Source: Ophiodon elongatus (Eukaryota > Chordata > Actinopteri > Perciformes > Hexagrammidae). Taken from it: DNA of 64,000 nt. The notes beneath the pieces are model-generated. The model saw nothing but the letters and a program-made list of their open reading frames with translations. It did no database searches and was not told the DNA's origin. The stretch is from assembly GCA_016806645.1 (NCBI GenBank), contig JACSYO010001818.1, forward strand, positions 4,387,001 through 4,451,000, in the 5' to 3' direction. Positions 26,902 to 37,000 of the stretch are shown here, piece after piece. Every line of letters starts with the position of its first letter. The stretch's first letter is position 1. The position numbers and the translations under genes were made by a program.

Positions 26902-29900
26902 TTTTTTTTTTTTTTTTTTATTATTTATTTTTTTTCATTTTTTTAATAAAGAGGCTATTATGGTGTTTTTACTCCTTGTGTGAGTGCAGGATGAGGAGTT
27001 TCGTGCGCGGCCTCGCCTCGACATCATCCAGCCTCTCCCTGAGAGCTGCGAGGAGATCTCTTCAGACGCGCTGACCGTGCGCAACTTCCAAGACAACGAG
27101 TGCAGAGACTACCGCCTCGGTGAGACTATAAAAACAGCCCTCAGAGAAATGTCACGCGGCCTTTTACTGCGCCCTGATTTCATTATGCTTCGACCATCAA
27201 ATGTCAGCTCTAATGCGCAATACGCGGAGGCATAAATGTATTTTCATTAACAGAGCATTCTGAGGGAGAGTCGCTCTTCTACATCATCAGTCCCAAAGAC
27301 ATCGTTGTGGCCAAGGAGCGAGACCAGGATGACCATATCGATTGGCTGCTTGAAAAGAAGAAATATGAGGTCTGTGCGGTTCAATTTTATGAATGCTGCA
27401 AAAGGTTACGGTCTACAATTATTTAGTTTGACTGTGTGTCCCGTTACCGCGACAGGAGGCGCTGATGGCTGCAGAGATCAGCTTCAAAAACATCAAGAGA
27501 CACGACGTTCAGAAAATCGGGATGGCTTATATCAATCACTTGGTGGAGAAAGGAGACTATGACAGTGCTGCGAGGTAGGTTTATATTTTAACTGTTAAGC
27601 AGAATGTTTCACTCATATGTTTATTGGTAATTGTAGAAAGAGGGAACACCATGAGACATAATCCAACATTATACTCACTAAAATGACCACGATTACTGAA
27701 CAGATCAAATTAGATTTTAATGCATGTGCAACGCAAATTCAACCAAAGACTTAAACAAAGGAATCTTAACTCAAGGTTTACTTACTAACTTTTTCTGGAG
27801 CTTTAACTAGTAAGTGTATCAAATTTTCCAAATTTCCAGGGTGAAGAATTAACTTTGAAGCACAAAGACTATATAGTTTATTCACTGTATGTTTATTTAA
27901 ATTTCTTTTATATAACCTTTTATTTTTCCAGGATATTTCAAATACATTTTTAAATCTCTTTTACAAGAGAGTCCGGGCCGAGATCACGGCATGAAAGTTT
28001 CAAATAAAATCACAAACAACAGACTTAAAACAAACAAACAAACAAACAAACAAACAAAAAGCATCAACCAATGAATTTGCAATGTTGATCAGTAACAGGC
28101 CAAGTACATTCAAGGTTCAAGAAATCCTTAATTCTTGTATTTAAAAACTTTAAAAGCGCTTTCATCCAAGAGGTGCAGTGACGTGTGCAGAAACCCGAAT
28201 CTGGGACAAATCGTACCACAGCATTGTGCACTAAACCTAACACAGAAGATGAATTTGAATGTATTTATAAAATATTACCATCAGTTTTTTTTTTGTAAGA
28301 CACTTAAATATGATGTTCAGAAGATGTCATGTATAACATTCCTTATTAATTTACACTGCCACTGCTAACATAGTCACCAGCCAGAATGTTCTTGTGTCAT
28401 CACAATGTGTTCATGTGCTTCTTCTTATTCAGGAAGTGTCAGAAGGTTCTTGGAAAAAACATGGAACTATGGGAAAATGAAGTATACCGGTTCAAGACCA
28501 TCGGACAGCTGAAGGTAGGATTTTCTGATCCTCAGTAGAATCAAATTACTGAAGTGATTTTGTTCATGAATTGATTATGAAATGTGACGCATGTTTTGCT
28601 CCACCTCTCTCCATTTCCAGGCCATCAGTCAGTATTTGCCCAGAGGGGATCTGCGTCTCAGACCGGCCATCTATGAAATGATCTTGCATGAATTTCTCAA
28701 AACTGACTATGAGGTACTTTGTCCTTGAATAGTGTGAACATCCTGTACAGTTAATCCACTGGTTGATCGTGATCCTGATGGTTTGTCCCTCCTCCTTTTA
28801 GGGTTTCGCCACACTGATCCGGGAATGGCCTGGAGAGCTTTATAATAACATGGCCATCGTTCAGACGGTCACCGATCACCTGAAGAGGGACCCCACCAAC
28901 AGAACGCTGCTCACCACGCTGGCTGAACTGTAAATTAACTTAACGTGTGCATTAATCTACCAATTTAATAAGTATTAGAGGAAATATTCAAACACAAGTT
29001 GCTTTTTTTTGTTTTTAATATGAAAAAATGTAAATATCTTACGCATCATTTTATACACATTTGTATGGAATTCAGTGTCACTTATTTGGTATTTTTGAGT
29101 TTTATATTATATTCTGTGTATCTGAACAAAGCTTGGTTGCATAATATTTGTCTGCAAAGATGTCGTCACAGAGTTGCCTGCGGGGTTGACGGAGAAATGC
29201 TTTCAATGAATTAAAAATTAAACAAAATCAAATTTTATGAAGTAACCTGTTGGTCCTTGATGCTGTTGCAGATACACGTACGACCAGCGGTACGACAGAG
29301 CCTTAGAAATCTACCTGAGACTGAGGCACAAAGACGTTTACCAGCTGATCCACAAACACAACCTTTTCTCCTCCATAGAGGACAAGATCGTGCTCCTCAT
29401 GGACTTCGACAAAGAGGTAAAAGGCCGGTCGCAGACTGAAAACGTGCACATTTTTATTCATTTCACTTTCACATGTTTGACTAATATATTCTCTAAATTT
29501 ACGTGGTCAGAAAGCTGTTGACATGCTTCTCGACAATGAGGACAAGATATCGGTGAGTGTTCCTGGCTTCTCTCGGTATTTAATTAAGGATGTGATGAAA
29601 ATCCGCAGCCCACTGATCCTGTTTCTCTTCTGTGCTCATAGACAGACAGGGTGGTGGAAGAACTAGCGGACAGGCCCGAGCTTCTGCATGTGGTGAGTTC
29701 AGATAACTTTTATATACAATCATATTAACTCTCAAAATTTAATCCAGAACTGATTTGACTCCTCCCCCCCACCCTCCCACAGTATCTCCATAAACTATTT
29801 AAGCGGGATCACCACAAAGGCCAACGATACCACGAGAGACAGATTGTCCTGTATGCCGAATATGACCGTCCGAATCTCTTGCCTTTCCTGAGAGATAGCA

Positions 29901-31992
29901 CACACTGCCCGCTTGAAAAGGTACCATTCTTGCGTGTCATCCTACTGCGCATCCAAGTTTCCAGAAGCTACAAGACATGAATTATGTCGTCTCCTTTTTC
30001 CTGTCAGGCTCTCGAGGTTTGTCAGCAGAGGAACTTTGTGGAGGAGACGGTCTTCCTGCTCAGTAAGTGTTAGTTAAGGTCCGTTTTCCTGCTTTAAGGG
30101 TGTTTTGAAATGATTTAAAAGGAAACTAATCCGGCATGTTGGCTCTCAGGCAGGATGGGGAACTGCAGGCGAGCTCTGCAGATGATCATGGAGGAGCTGG
30201 AGGACGTTGACAAGGCCATCGAGTTTGCCAAAGAGCAGGACGATGCAGAGCTCTGGGAGGATCTCATCTCTTACTCCATCGATAAACCACGTATGATACA
30301 GTCTCCCATTGACCCTGTCATTCTGTCTTTCTTTGTCCTTCTCTCACTTTCATAATATGTATTTGTCTCCCCAGCATTCATCACGGGCCTCCTTAATAAC
30401 ATTGGTACTCATGTGGATCCCATCCTGCTCATCTATCGCATTAAGGAGGGCATGGAAATCCCAAACCTCAGGGATTCACTTGTAAAAATCCTCCAGGACT
30501 ACAATCTACAAGTAAGTAAATAATTTAATCTAAACTGATTTAATCTTGTTTGAACGGTAAATGATTAAACAGTAGTACAGCTATTAAAGCTGTCGTTAAT
30601 TTTGTAAACTCCGAAATGGAAGATTCTTACTGTAATATTAGTAGGATGAAATTATATTGATGGGGAAATGACATTGTGGAATAACTCATTTCACAATGTA
30701 TGTGGATCGTATAACCTCAGTAGCTCCATTTGGAAGTAATGTATTACTCTAGCAGCACTTTGAGTAATTTTATAGGGGGAAATAAAAAGAACATTTATGA
30801 ATTAATTCAGGAATATTATGTTGATTTTATTATGAATCAGCGTTTGTTGTTTCTCGTTTCTAAGATTCTTCTGAGGGAAGGGTGTAAGAAGATCCTGGTG
30901 GCCGACTCCCTCTCGCTGCTCCAGAAGATGCACCGAACACAGATGAGAGGAGTCCGGCTCGACGGTGGGTGAACTTTCTTTGGGTTCATGTGGAAGCGGT
31001 GGAGATTAAGTCATTTTCAAACTGTACTCATGCAGCTGTTGGTTTTCTTTTCAGAGGAGAACATTTGCGAATCGTGTCATTCTACAATATTACCGTCAGG
31101 TGGGTTTCCTTTGTGGTTGTTACAAAGTATTTTACTGTTGTATTGCGTTTGAAAGCTATTCATTGCTAGTTTTTTGCTTCACACCTGTGTTTCAGATATG
31201 GCCAAACCCTTCAACGTGGTTGTGTTTCACTGCAGACACATGTTCCACAAGGAATGTTTACCATCTTCAGGAACAGTAAGCAACTTCACTTTCTCGGTTT
31301 CTATTGGTCACTTTGAATCAGATGACGTCAGCGTTCGATATGGAGTCCCTCAAGGGTCAATTCTTGGTCTACTGCTATTTAATTTGATCCCACTTGGGTT
31401 CCTATATACAGCAATACAACATTTCATATCACTCTATGGCGATGACACACTGTTATACATATATGTTTTCACTGCCCAGTGAATGACCTAATTCAATGCA
31501 TCGCTGATATCAAATATTGGATGGGGATGAGGGCAAAACTCTGTGTCAACTGCCCTGCCGGTAAAACCTTGAGTGTGCCAACGTCGTGGGTGTGATTTTT
31601 GGATGCTGATCTTAACTTCCAGAGGCGCATATCTAATATCTCCAAGACTGCCTTTTATCATCTTTGAAGAATATATAACGTTAAATGCTTCTCGTCACAG
31701 TCAGAATCTAAGGTCTGCTACAACAGTGTCTTCTTTTAAAAGCTGAATAAAAACACATCTTTTTTACCAAGCTTTTAGTTAGATTTAAAGTGTGTGATTA
31801 ACGGCTAAAACATTTATTTTAGAACCAGTATTATTATCCTATTTTTTATGATATGTTATTTTATTCCGTTTTTATTTTATTACCTTATCTAAAAAAAAAT
31901 GTTTTAATCTTTATATGATTTTATTTTTTATTTTATTTCATATTTTATATACTGTGTGTGTATATATATATATATATGTATATATATGTGTG

Positions 31993-32035
<43 letters not shown>

Positions 32036-32316
32036 ACCTGTCGTATAAACGTGTTATCTAAATAAACTCGACCTTAATCGATCACTCCTAACACAACACT
32101 TCACATTATTTATTGAATTTGGTGTTGAGTTTTACTTGATAATATTTCTCCAGGCATTGTTCTATTTTATCTGAGAATCTCAAACATTACTTGGCTGTTC
32201 TATATTGAGACTCCTGCCTCTTTTCCCTCTTTCAGATTCCTGGGGTGCAGTTTTGTAACATCTGCAGTGCGAAGAAGCGCGGGCCAGGAAGTGGAATCCT
32301 GGAGATGAAAAAATAA
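14290..32316 (+). CDS. vps41: vps41, HOPS complex subunit Vps41 (28 coding exons, 854 aa)
   Basis: Vps41 is a subunit of the HOPS tethering complex that drives fusion of late endosomes and autophagosomes with lysosomes; it also has a role in regulated secretion.

Exons, all read with GT-AG junctions and consistent phase: 14290-14310, 14613-14651, 19048-19155, 20584-20661, 21757-21831, 22794-22856, 23567-23632, 25213-25332, 25436-25582, 25669-25735, 26697-26794, 26990-27119, 27254-27369, 27456-27574, 28433-28514, 28621-28713, 28802-28929, 29272-29416, 29511-29552, 29642-29692, 29783-29920, 30008-30062, 30150-30290, 30375-30511, 30865-30964, 31055-31099, 31196-31275, 32236-32316.

The sum is 2,565 nt, giving 854 aa, the length of human VPS41. 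The protein starts MADVEEQ and has an acidic N-terminus, a WD40-like propeller (about 40-350), a helical TPR/clathrin-repeat region (to about 780) and a C-terminal RING-H2 domain. In the RING the Cys pair 791/794 (CESC) is followed by CRHMFHKEC and CNIC, so the zinc ligands are intact. No frameshift or lost exon. Confidence 0.97.
16880..17352. repeat. Large (TA)n / ATATTTAAATAT block
   Basis: About 470 bp of almost pure A and T made of TA runs broken by TTTAAA, TTATTATTA and TTAATA steps. Many sub-blocks of the form (AT)n-TTTAAA-(TA)n are perfect palindromes, so the block can form cruciforms or hairpins. It has no coding content. The exact length is probably unreliable because such sequence assembles poorly. 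Confidence 0.95.
17357..17962. repeat. Dispersed teleost repeat, copy B (interrupted by a nested element)
   Basis: The left part (ggttaatcatttcattaattttt ... atttatgatag ... atttcctgacattttat) and the right part (cattttacggacaggataat ... gcagattaatcaataatga) match in order the copy at 9893-10170. Between them lies a 347-bp insertion at 17538-17884. The AT block directly adjoins the left end, so the true left boundary may be lost. Confidence 0.65.
17538..17884. mobile_element. Nested non-autonomous DNA transposon (hAT-like) with 8-bp target duplication
   Basis: The left end reads tcatggctgtgcaatatatgg. The right end, read on the other strand, is aggcctgggcaatatgg, so the termini are inverted repeats around GGCTG-GCAATAT. 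The element is flanked by CATTTTAT (17530-17537) on the left and CATTTTAC (17885-17892) on the right, an 8-bp duplication with one mismatch, as expected of hAT transposases. The interior has atatcgatat words and no reading frame, so it is a miniature element moved in trans. Confidence 0.72.
20100..20145. repeat. Short (CA)n run; poly-T tracts follow at 20440-20509
   Basis: A CA run lies in vps41 intron 3, followed about 300 bp later by two T homopolymers of roughly 21 and 19 bases that precede exon 4. Homopolymer lengths may carry sequencing error. Confidence 0.85.
26816..26932. repeat. Compound (TA)n(TTA)n(T)n repeat inside vps41 intron 11
   Basis: Only about 22 bp after the exon 11 donor begins a run of TA repeats, then roughly 17 TTA triplets, then a long T tract reaching towards the acceptor of exon 12. 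Almost the whole 195-bp intron is simple sequence. It is short enough to sit inside the intron without blocking obvious splice sites. Confidence 0.93.
27895..28200. repeat. Dispersed repeat, copy 1 (tttattttnccaggatat family)
   Basis: The words ccaggatatttcaaatacat, aaatctcttttacaagagag, taacaggccaagtacattca and taattcttgtatttaaaa occur in the same order, with divergence, at 63318-63500. This is therefore a two-copy dispersed element in the window and probably multicopy in the genome. A (CAAA)n run at 28028-28058 lies inside it. It lies in vps41 intron 14. Confidence 0.7.
31290..31790 (+). mobile_element. Degenerate LINE (L2-like) reverse-transcriptase fragment in vps41 intron 27
   Basis: A plus-strand reading frame contains GVPQGSILGLLLFN followed about 25 residues later by YGDDTLLY. 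These correspond to the GVPQGSILGPLLF block and the catalytic (A/G)DD box of non-LTR retrotransposon reverse transcriptases. At about 31732-31775 a broken frame still reads SFK...IKTHLFYQAF, typical of the C-terminal end of fish L2-type proteins. Stops and missing parts show that it is dead. It lies inside the last intron of vps41, in the same orientation as the gene. Confidence 0.8.
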
Positions 32317-32375
32317 ACAAGGATGTATGCACTCACAATGTTATTATTGCCTTTATTTAGAGACCCGCCATGCAG

Positions 32376-32824
32376 TGGTGAAAGTATTTAGAAATACTAG
32401 TGTATAAATACTCAGTATAAGTGAAAGTCCTGCATTGAAACTCTTTAGTAAAAGTACAAAACTTTCAGCATCAATATATAGTTAAAGTACCAAAAGTAAA
32501 AGTACTCATGGCCCATTTTATTATATCACTGAATTATAATTATTGATGCACAAATGTGTTTCCCATCACTTTAATGTTGCATTTGGTAAAGGTGGAGCTC
32601 ATTTTAATTACGTTGTATACTTGTGGGTAACTTAACCTACAATAATACATCATAATCGATTATTTGATTTAAATGTTATATTAGTAGACTGAAACTGCTG
32701 TCATTAAAGCGATAAAATGGCTAAATGTAATGGAGTAAAAAAGTACAATATTTGCCTCTGAAGTGGAGAGAAGTGGAAGTAAAAAGTAGCATAAAATGGA
32801 AATACTCAAGTAAAGTACCTCTTT
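32376..32824. repeat. Non-autonomous DNA transposon, copy 2 (CAGTGGTGaAAGTA ... ACTCAAGTAAAGTACCTC)
   Basis: This contains the blocks cagtggtgaaagtat, aagtaaaagtactcatggcccatttta, ttaatgttgcatttggtaaagg and aagtagcataaaatggaaatactcaagtaaagtac. These form the body of the same abundant teleost element whose end is seen at 12823. The far terminal repeat is cut short. It lies in the vps41-esco1 intergenic gap. Confidence 0.78.
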
Positions 32825-32929
32825 ATTTTGCGGGTTAAAATCGGTTGGCATGTGATATTTTTATTCCTTAAAAATATATTCTACATGCAACTTTTGTTTG
32901 CATTTGTTTGTCTGTCCACCGCCTCCTGC

Positions 32930-33118
32930 CACATTCAGTCTATGTTTACTTTTATTCTATTTTTAGCTTTTTAATGTTTAAATTAATGTTTTTTAAATCT
33001 TCTTTTCTTTTGTATTATGTTTTGATGCTTTTAATGGTTTTAATGGTTTTATGTGAATCACTTTGAATTGCCTTGTCGTTGAAATGTGCTCTACAAATAA
33101 ACTTCTCTTGCCTTTAAC
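32930..33118 (+). mobile_element. 3' tail of a fish LINE
   Basis: The segment ending tgaatcactttgaattgcc-ttgtcgttgaaatgtgctctacaaataaact is the characteristic 3' end shared by many fish LINE copies. It was probably left by a 5'-truncated insertion. An AATAAA at about 33097 belongs to it, and could also serve vps41 transcripts. No reading frame. Confidence 0.65.
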
Positions 33119-33229
33119 GCATATTATTATTTTTTAACACCAAAATATTTGTTTGAATGTGGCACATCTCCATCTTTGTTTCTCTCTGATAAATTAAATA
33201 AAGAAGAACCCTAAATTTCCCCCCAAAAA

Positions 33230-33269
33230 GAGAGAGAGAGAGAGAGAGAGACCCAGACCGGGTTCTCTC

Positions 33270-33318
<49 letters not shown>
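33230..33318. repeat. Inverted (AG)n ... (CT)n pair in the esco1 upstream region
   Basis: A (GA)10 run at 33230-33250 is followed, after about 20 bp of unrelated sequence, by a (CT)23 run at 33272-33318. The arms are complementary and can fold into a hairpin, and the polypurine-polypyrimidine tract can form a triplex. It ends about 35 bp before the CRE/ETS cluster of the esco1 promoter. Confidence 0.9.
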
Positions 33319-33321
<3 letters not shown>

Positions 33322-33351
33322 TCTCTTCTCTCTCGGTGCCTGGCGATGCCG

Positions 33352-33383
33352 TGACGTCACTTCCGCCGCTTCCCTCCGGAAGT
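33352..33383 (+). promoter_or_regulatory. CRE and ETS sites of the esco1 core promoter
   Basis: A perfect palindromic CRE (TGACGTCA, 33352-33359) is followed at once by ACTTCCG (33359-33365) and by the inverted ETS site CCGGAAGT (33376-33383). CRE plus paired ETS sites in a TATA-less CpG stretch is a common housekeeping and cell-cycle promoter arrangement. The region to about 33,740 is the only CpG-rich one near esco1. The start site itself is inferred, not seen. Confidence 0.65.
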
Positions 33384-33389
33384 ACAGTT

Positions 33390-33736
33390 AATTTTTATTC
33401 ACAGGAAAGAGAAAAAAAAACAGCTGTTGTTGGAAAAAGAAAACATCAAAGTGAGTTTCACGCACGGGCGTCTCGGCTTCACCTTTCCCCCGACGTGAGC
33501 GCAGCGAGGGCCGCTGTCCCCTCTCCGCCTGCCCGCCTGTCCGCCTCCTGTTTCCCGCTGACTTCACCCGCGAGTCTCGTTTCGCTCATTTGTTGCGAGT
33601 TGGCTGCTGCTAGCTTTTTAGCTCGCTAGCTAGCTAGCTAGCCGTCCGCTTCTCAGTGTCTGCACAACTCCTGGAGACGAGAAGCTCTGTCGGCTGTCAG
33701 GCTATCAGTGACAGGCTGAATGTAGATGGCGAATAC
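33390..33736 (+). other. esco1: esco1 5' exon region (mostly or wholly non-coding), two possible donors
   Basis: Two good splice donors, gtgagt at 33451 and gtgagt at 33737, lie between the promoter motifs and the acceptor at 34091-34092 (cag|G). Use of the first gives a purely non-coding exon and starts translation at MPAPKRGSS (34094). Use of the second joins ATGGCGAATAC (33726-33736) in frame to the next exon and adds the residues MANT before MPAP. A short (GCTA)n run lies at about 33625-33643. The left limit of the exon is not known. Confidence 0.5.
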
Positions 33737-34093
33737 GTGAGTAAATGTGGATCGTACGTCGTGTGACTCGCCAGCCGACTGGTTGAAGTGCGATGTATCA
33801 CTGTTTGTGTTCAACGTTAGCTGTGTGGGTTTGTTGGTAAACCCTGGTAATCATTTAGAAAAAGGGTTGCAGTTCAAATTAATATGATAGTAGGGTTGAA
33901 TTTGGACACGGGGCATTATTTGTCAGGTCGTTTGAAAAGCATTTATTCTGTATTCACCTCATCAAGAGGAGAAACCACAGGATGCCTGGAAGAAAAGTGT
34001 CAATCCTGGCTAATTTTATTAAATAGAAATGCTCGGTGTGTTGTGTTGATCCCACAATTCTCATCGGTTGTTTTTGTCCCGTATTTTGACAGG

Positions 34094-37000
34094 ATGCCAG
34101 CCCCAAAGAGAGGATCATCTCCTCATGATCCTCAGCCCAAGATGAGGAAGTTGGATGATGATGGGGAGGATCTGCCATCCAAAACTGCACCAGCTACAAA
34201 TAATAGGTCCCTTAAAACAGGAAATACACGAGGAGAAAATACAGCAGCCCCACGGACTAAGAAAAAACTGTCTACTTCAGCGGAAGGGGGGCATATACCC
34301 GCCAAGTCATCCAAACAGAGTTCCCCTCCAAAGGATTCCAGCAAAATAATTTCTGACCCACCTATCAAAAAAGCCAAGCTACTGAAAGCCACAAGTGCCT
34401 CCTGCGGAGAAGCTCCCTCACAGAACGCTAACTCCAAAGCTTCCCTGAAGCGAACCGCCTCCACAGAGTCCGAGGATGATCTGAGTAGTGACGGTAGTAA
34501 GACTGACCTCTTCAGAGAGAGGGATGACGGCGACAAGGCCCGCTGCATAAGAAAGTATTCTAATCGAGTCAAAGCTAAGCGCAAGGTTGAAGAGTCGGCG
34601 TACGACACTCAGGAGACAAGCACAGGGTCGCCATCGGCACCTGGAGACCCTGTTCAGATGGACCACAATTATGGTAGATTTTCAGATTCAAGTATAGGAA
34701 AGGAGAATCAGGATGAGATAAAAGAACCTGCGCTGTCTGACCCTGAACAACAGAGACAAGAAATGCCAGTTAATGCCACACAAGCGGAGTCTAAGGAAAC
34801 TTTTGTCTCTATAGGAGGGAGTGCAGAAGCTAGCATTGAATTTAAGTGTGCAGCTGATGAAAGTAAACACGAGGAATTAAAAAATACAGACAGCCAACAG
34901 CTCACAGACAGGGACACACAAGCATCATGTAGAGAAATATTGGACTCTGTCACTGCAACGGTTGCAGGTTCGCCTTGCATCACATCCAAGGCTGGGGATA
35001 ATGAAAAGACGGACTTTGCCACCAAAACCCAAAAGGATGTAGATAAGGAATCCCTTGTAACGTCAGTGGAAACACTATATTCTGGTACTGGAGAGGCAAA
35101 TCCAGGCTGTGAAGGTGAAGTACAGGGAGATGAAAGGACAGTTTGTAAAAGTCAGACAGAAGTGAGCAGTGAAAGTGAAGCAAAGGAAACCACAGAGTCT
35201 GTTTCTGAGGAGATAAAGCTGGATATCAAATGTATAAGTAAGGAAGGAGAAAATAAAGTGCAGGAAGTGATTAAAACGGCCAGTGTCTCTGCAGACCACA
35301 GTGATGTAAAAGATAAAGCATTGTTAAACAAAACAAACTTGACATCAGAAGAGATCCTGGGAGGAGGTAGTAACCCAGATGGTCAGACTGAGGACAATCT
35401 AACAACAGAGACTCAAACAGACCTCAGTGTCAAAATTCAAGTTACCTTCAAAGAGGAATCAAAATCGGAGGATCACGTGAGCCATGAAGTACCGGCTACA
35501 ATTACCAACTCCTGTGATGGTGTTAACAAACTAGTCAGAGAGTCTGAAGAAAAGCTTGAAGAAAAGCTTGAAGAAAGTGAAAGGAGAGGCGTTGAGTTCC
35601 TGTCGACTCAGACTGCTGCTGGTCCTGGGTCTTTCGCTGAGCTGCAGCTGAGCCAAGAGGTGCCGGACAAAACAACTGACAGCCGTACTGAAATACTGAC
35701 GACAGATTGTGAGTCTGTTCCAGTGCAAAATCAAAGCGAGGTGCTCTACGATTGTGTCGCAGTCTCAACATTTCCAAATGACGTGGTCATGCAGACTAAA
35801 ATAACACCGGAGGAGAGATCTGACTCGGCACCTAAAGAGGAGGATGATCAAAACCAGGGAAACCACAAAGTTGAGGACCACCCTACAGGAATACCTGTTG
35901 AAGTCAAAGAAGATGCAATGACGAGTAAAGAAAAAGAGAGAAACTTTGAACGTGCCACTGCAACACCAGAGCAGGAGATTTCGAATCAAGTGGCTACAGT
36001 GGAAATACAAAGCCAGAATAACCAGGGTGTCAGTGAACGTGCCACAGACATTTCTACAGAATTTAATGAGGATCATGTGTTCAATTCTAAAATAATTGAA
36101 AATGAAGACGAGAACTTTGAATGTACTAGTAGTGGACCTGAGAGACAGACTACGACGGCATCAGAGATTTATAATCATGCATCTACAGTGGATTTACAAA
36201 GCCAGGAGAGACCAGGAGACAGTGAACACACCACGGACACGTCTGACAAAGCACAGAAACATCCAGTTGGGAATTATCAGAACGCCACAGATGAACGCCG
36301 GGTCGGTGCTGAATGTGTTGCTGCGACTGAGAGTCAAATAGAAGCGACTACAAGGACATCAGAGGAGATTTCTAACATTGCATCTACAGTAGAAATAAAA
36401 AGTCAGGACCACAGTGTATCTGCTGAACATCATGAGGATCATAAGGTTGAAAATATGGAAAAAGAAAACAAGTTGAGCTTTGAATCTGTGACTGTACCAG
36501 AGAGTCAAAACGAAATGGAGGCTCGGACTACATCGACGTCACAGGTTTTAAATCCAGCCGCTTCAGTGGAAATGGAGAAAAGCCAAATAGAAGTGGACAT
36601 GCAGACGACAACCGCATCAGAGGAGGTATCTAACACAGCACCTACAGTAGAAACACAGGACCAGAAGAGCCAAGAAGTCATCGAACCTGCTCCAGACATA
36701 TTGATGAAAAGCCACGAGGAAGAAAACAAGCTGAGCTTTGAATCTGTGACCGTACCAGAGAGTCAAAACGAAATGGAGGCTCGGACTACATCGACGTCAC
36801 AGGTTTTAAATCCAGCCGCTTCAGTGGAAATGGAGAAAAGCCAAATAGAAGTGGACATGCAGACGACAACCGCATCAGAGGAGGTATCTAACACAGCACC
36901 TACAGTGGAAATACTAGGTCAGAAACATCAAAATGAAGTGAAAGTGGAGACTGCGGCAAAATCAGTGGAGATTGCTAACATGGCACTTACAGTAGAAACA

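Larger units (their letters stand above)
32317..33350. other. Intergenic gap between vps41 and esco1
   Basis: The gap is about 1 kb and is largely filled with the two mobile-element remnants above and a GA/CT inverted microsatellite pair. An AATAAA overlaps the vps41 stop codon, and another lies at about 33097. Which one ends vps41 mRNA cannot be told from sequence. Confidence 0.6.

Noticed and set aside
31174..31482. Independent 102-residue gene
   Set aside because: It is vps41 exon 27 read through its donor into a dead LINE fragment, so it is not a separate gene.
33884..34093. In-frame start of esco1 at 33884 (70 extra residues)
   Set aside because: A strong acceptor (ttttgacag|G) precedes 34093, and the upstream residues are intron-like, so the start at 34094 or a spliced MANT start is preferred.
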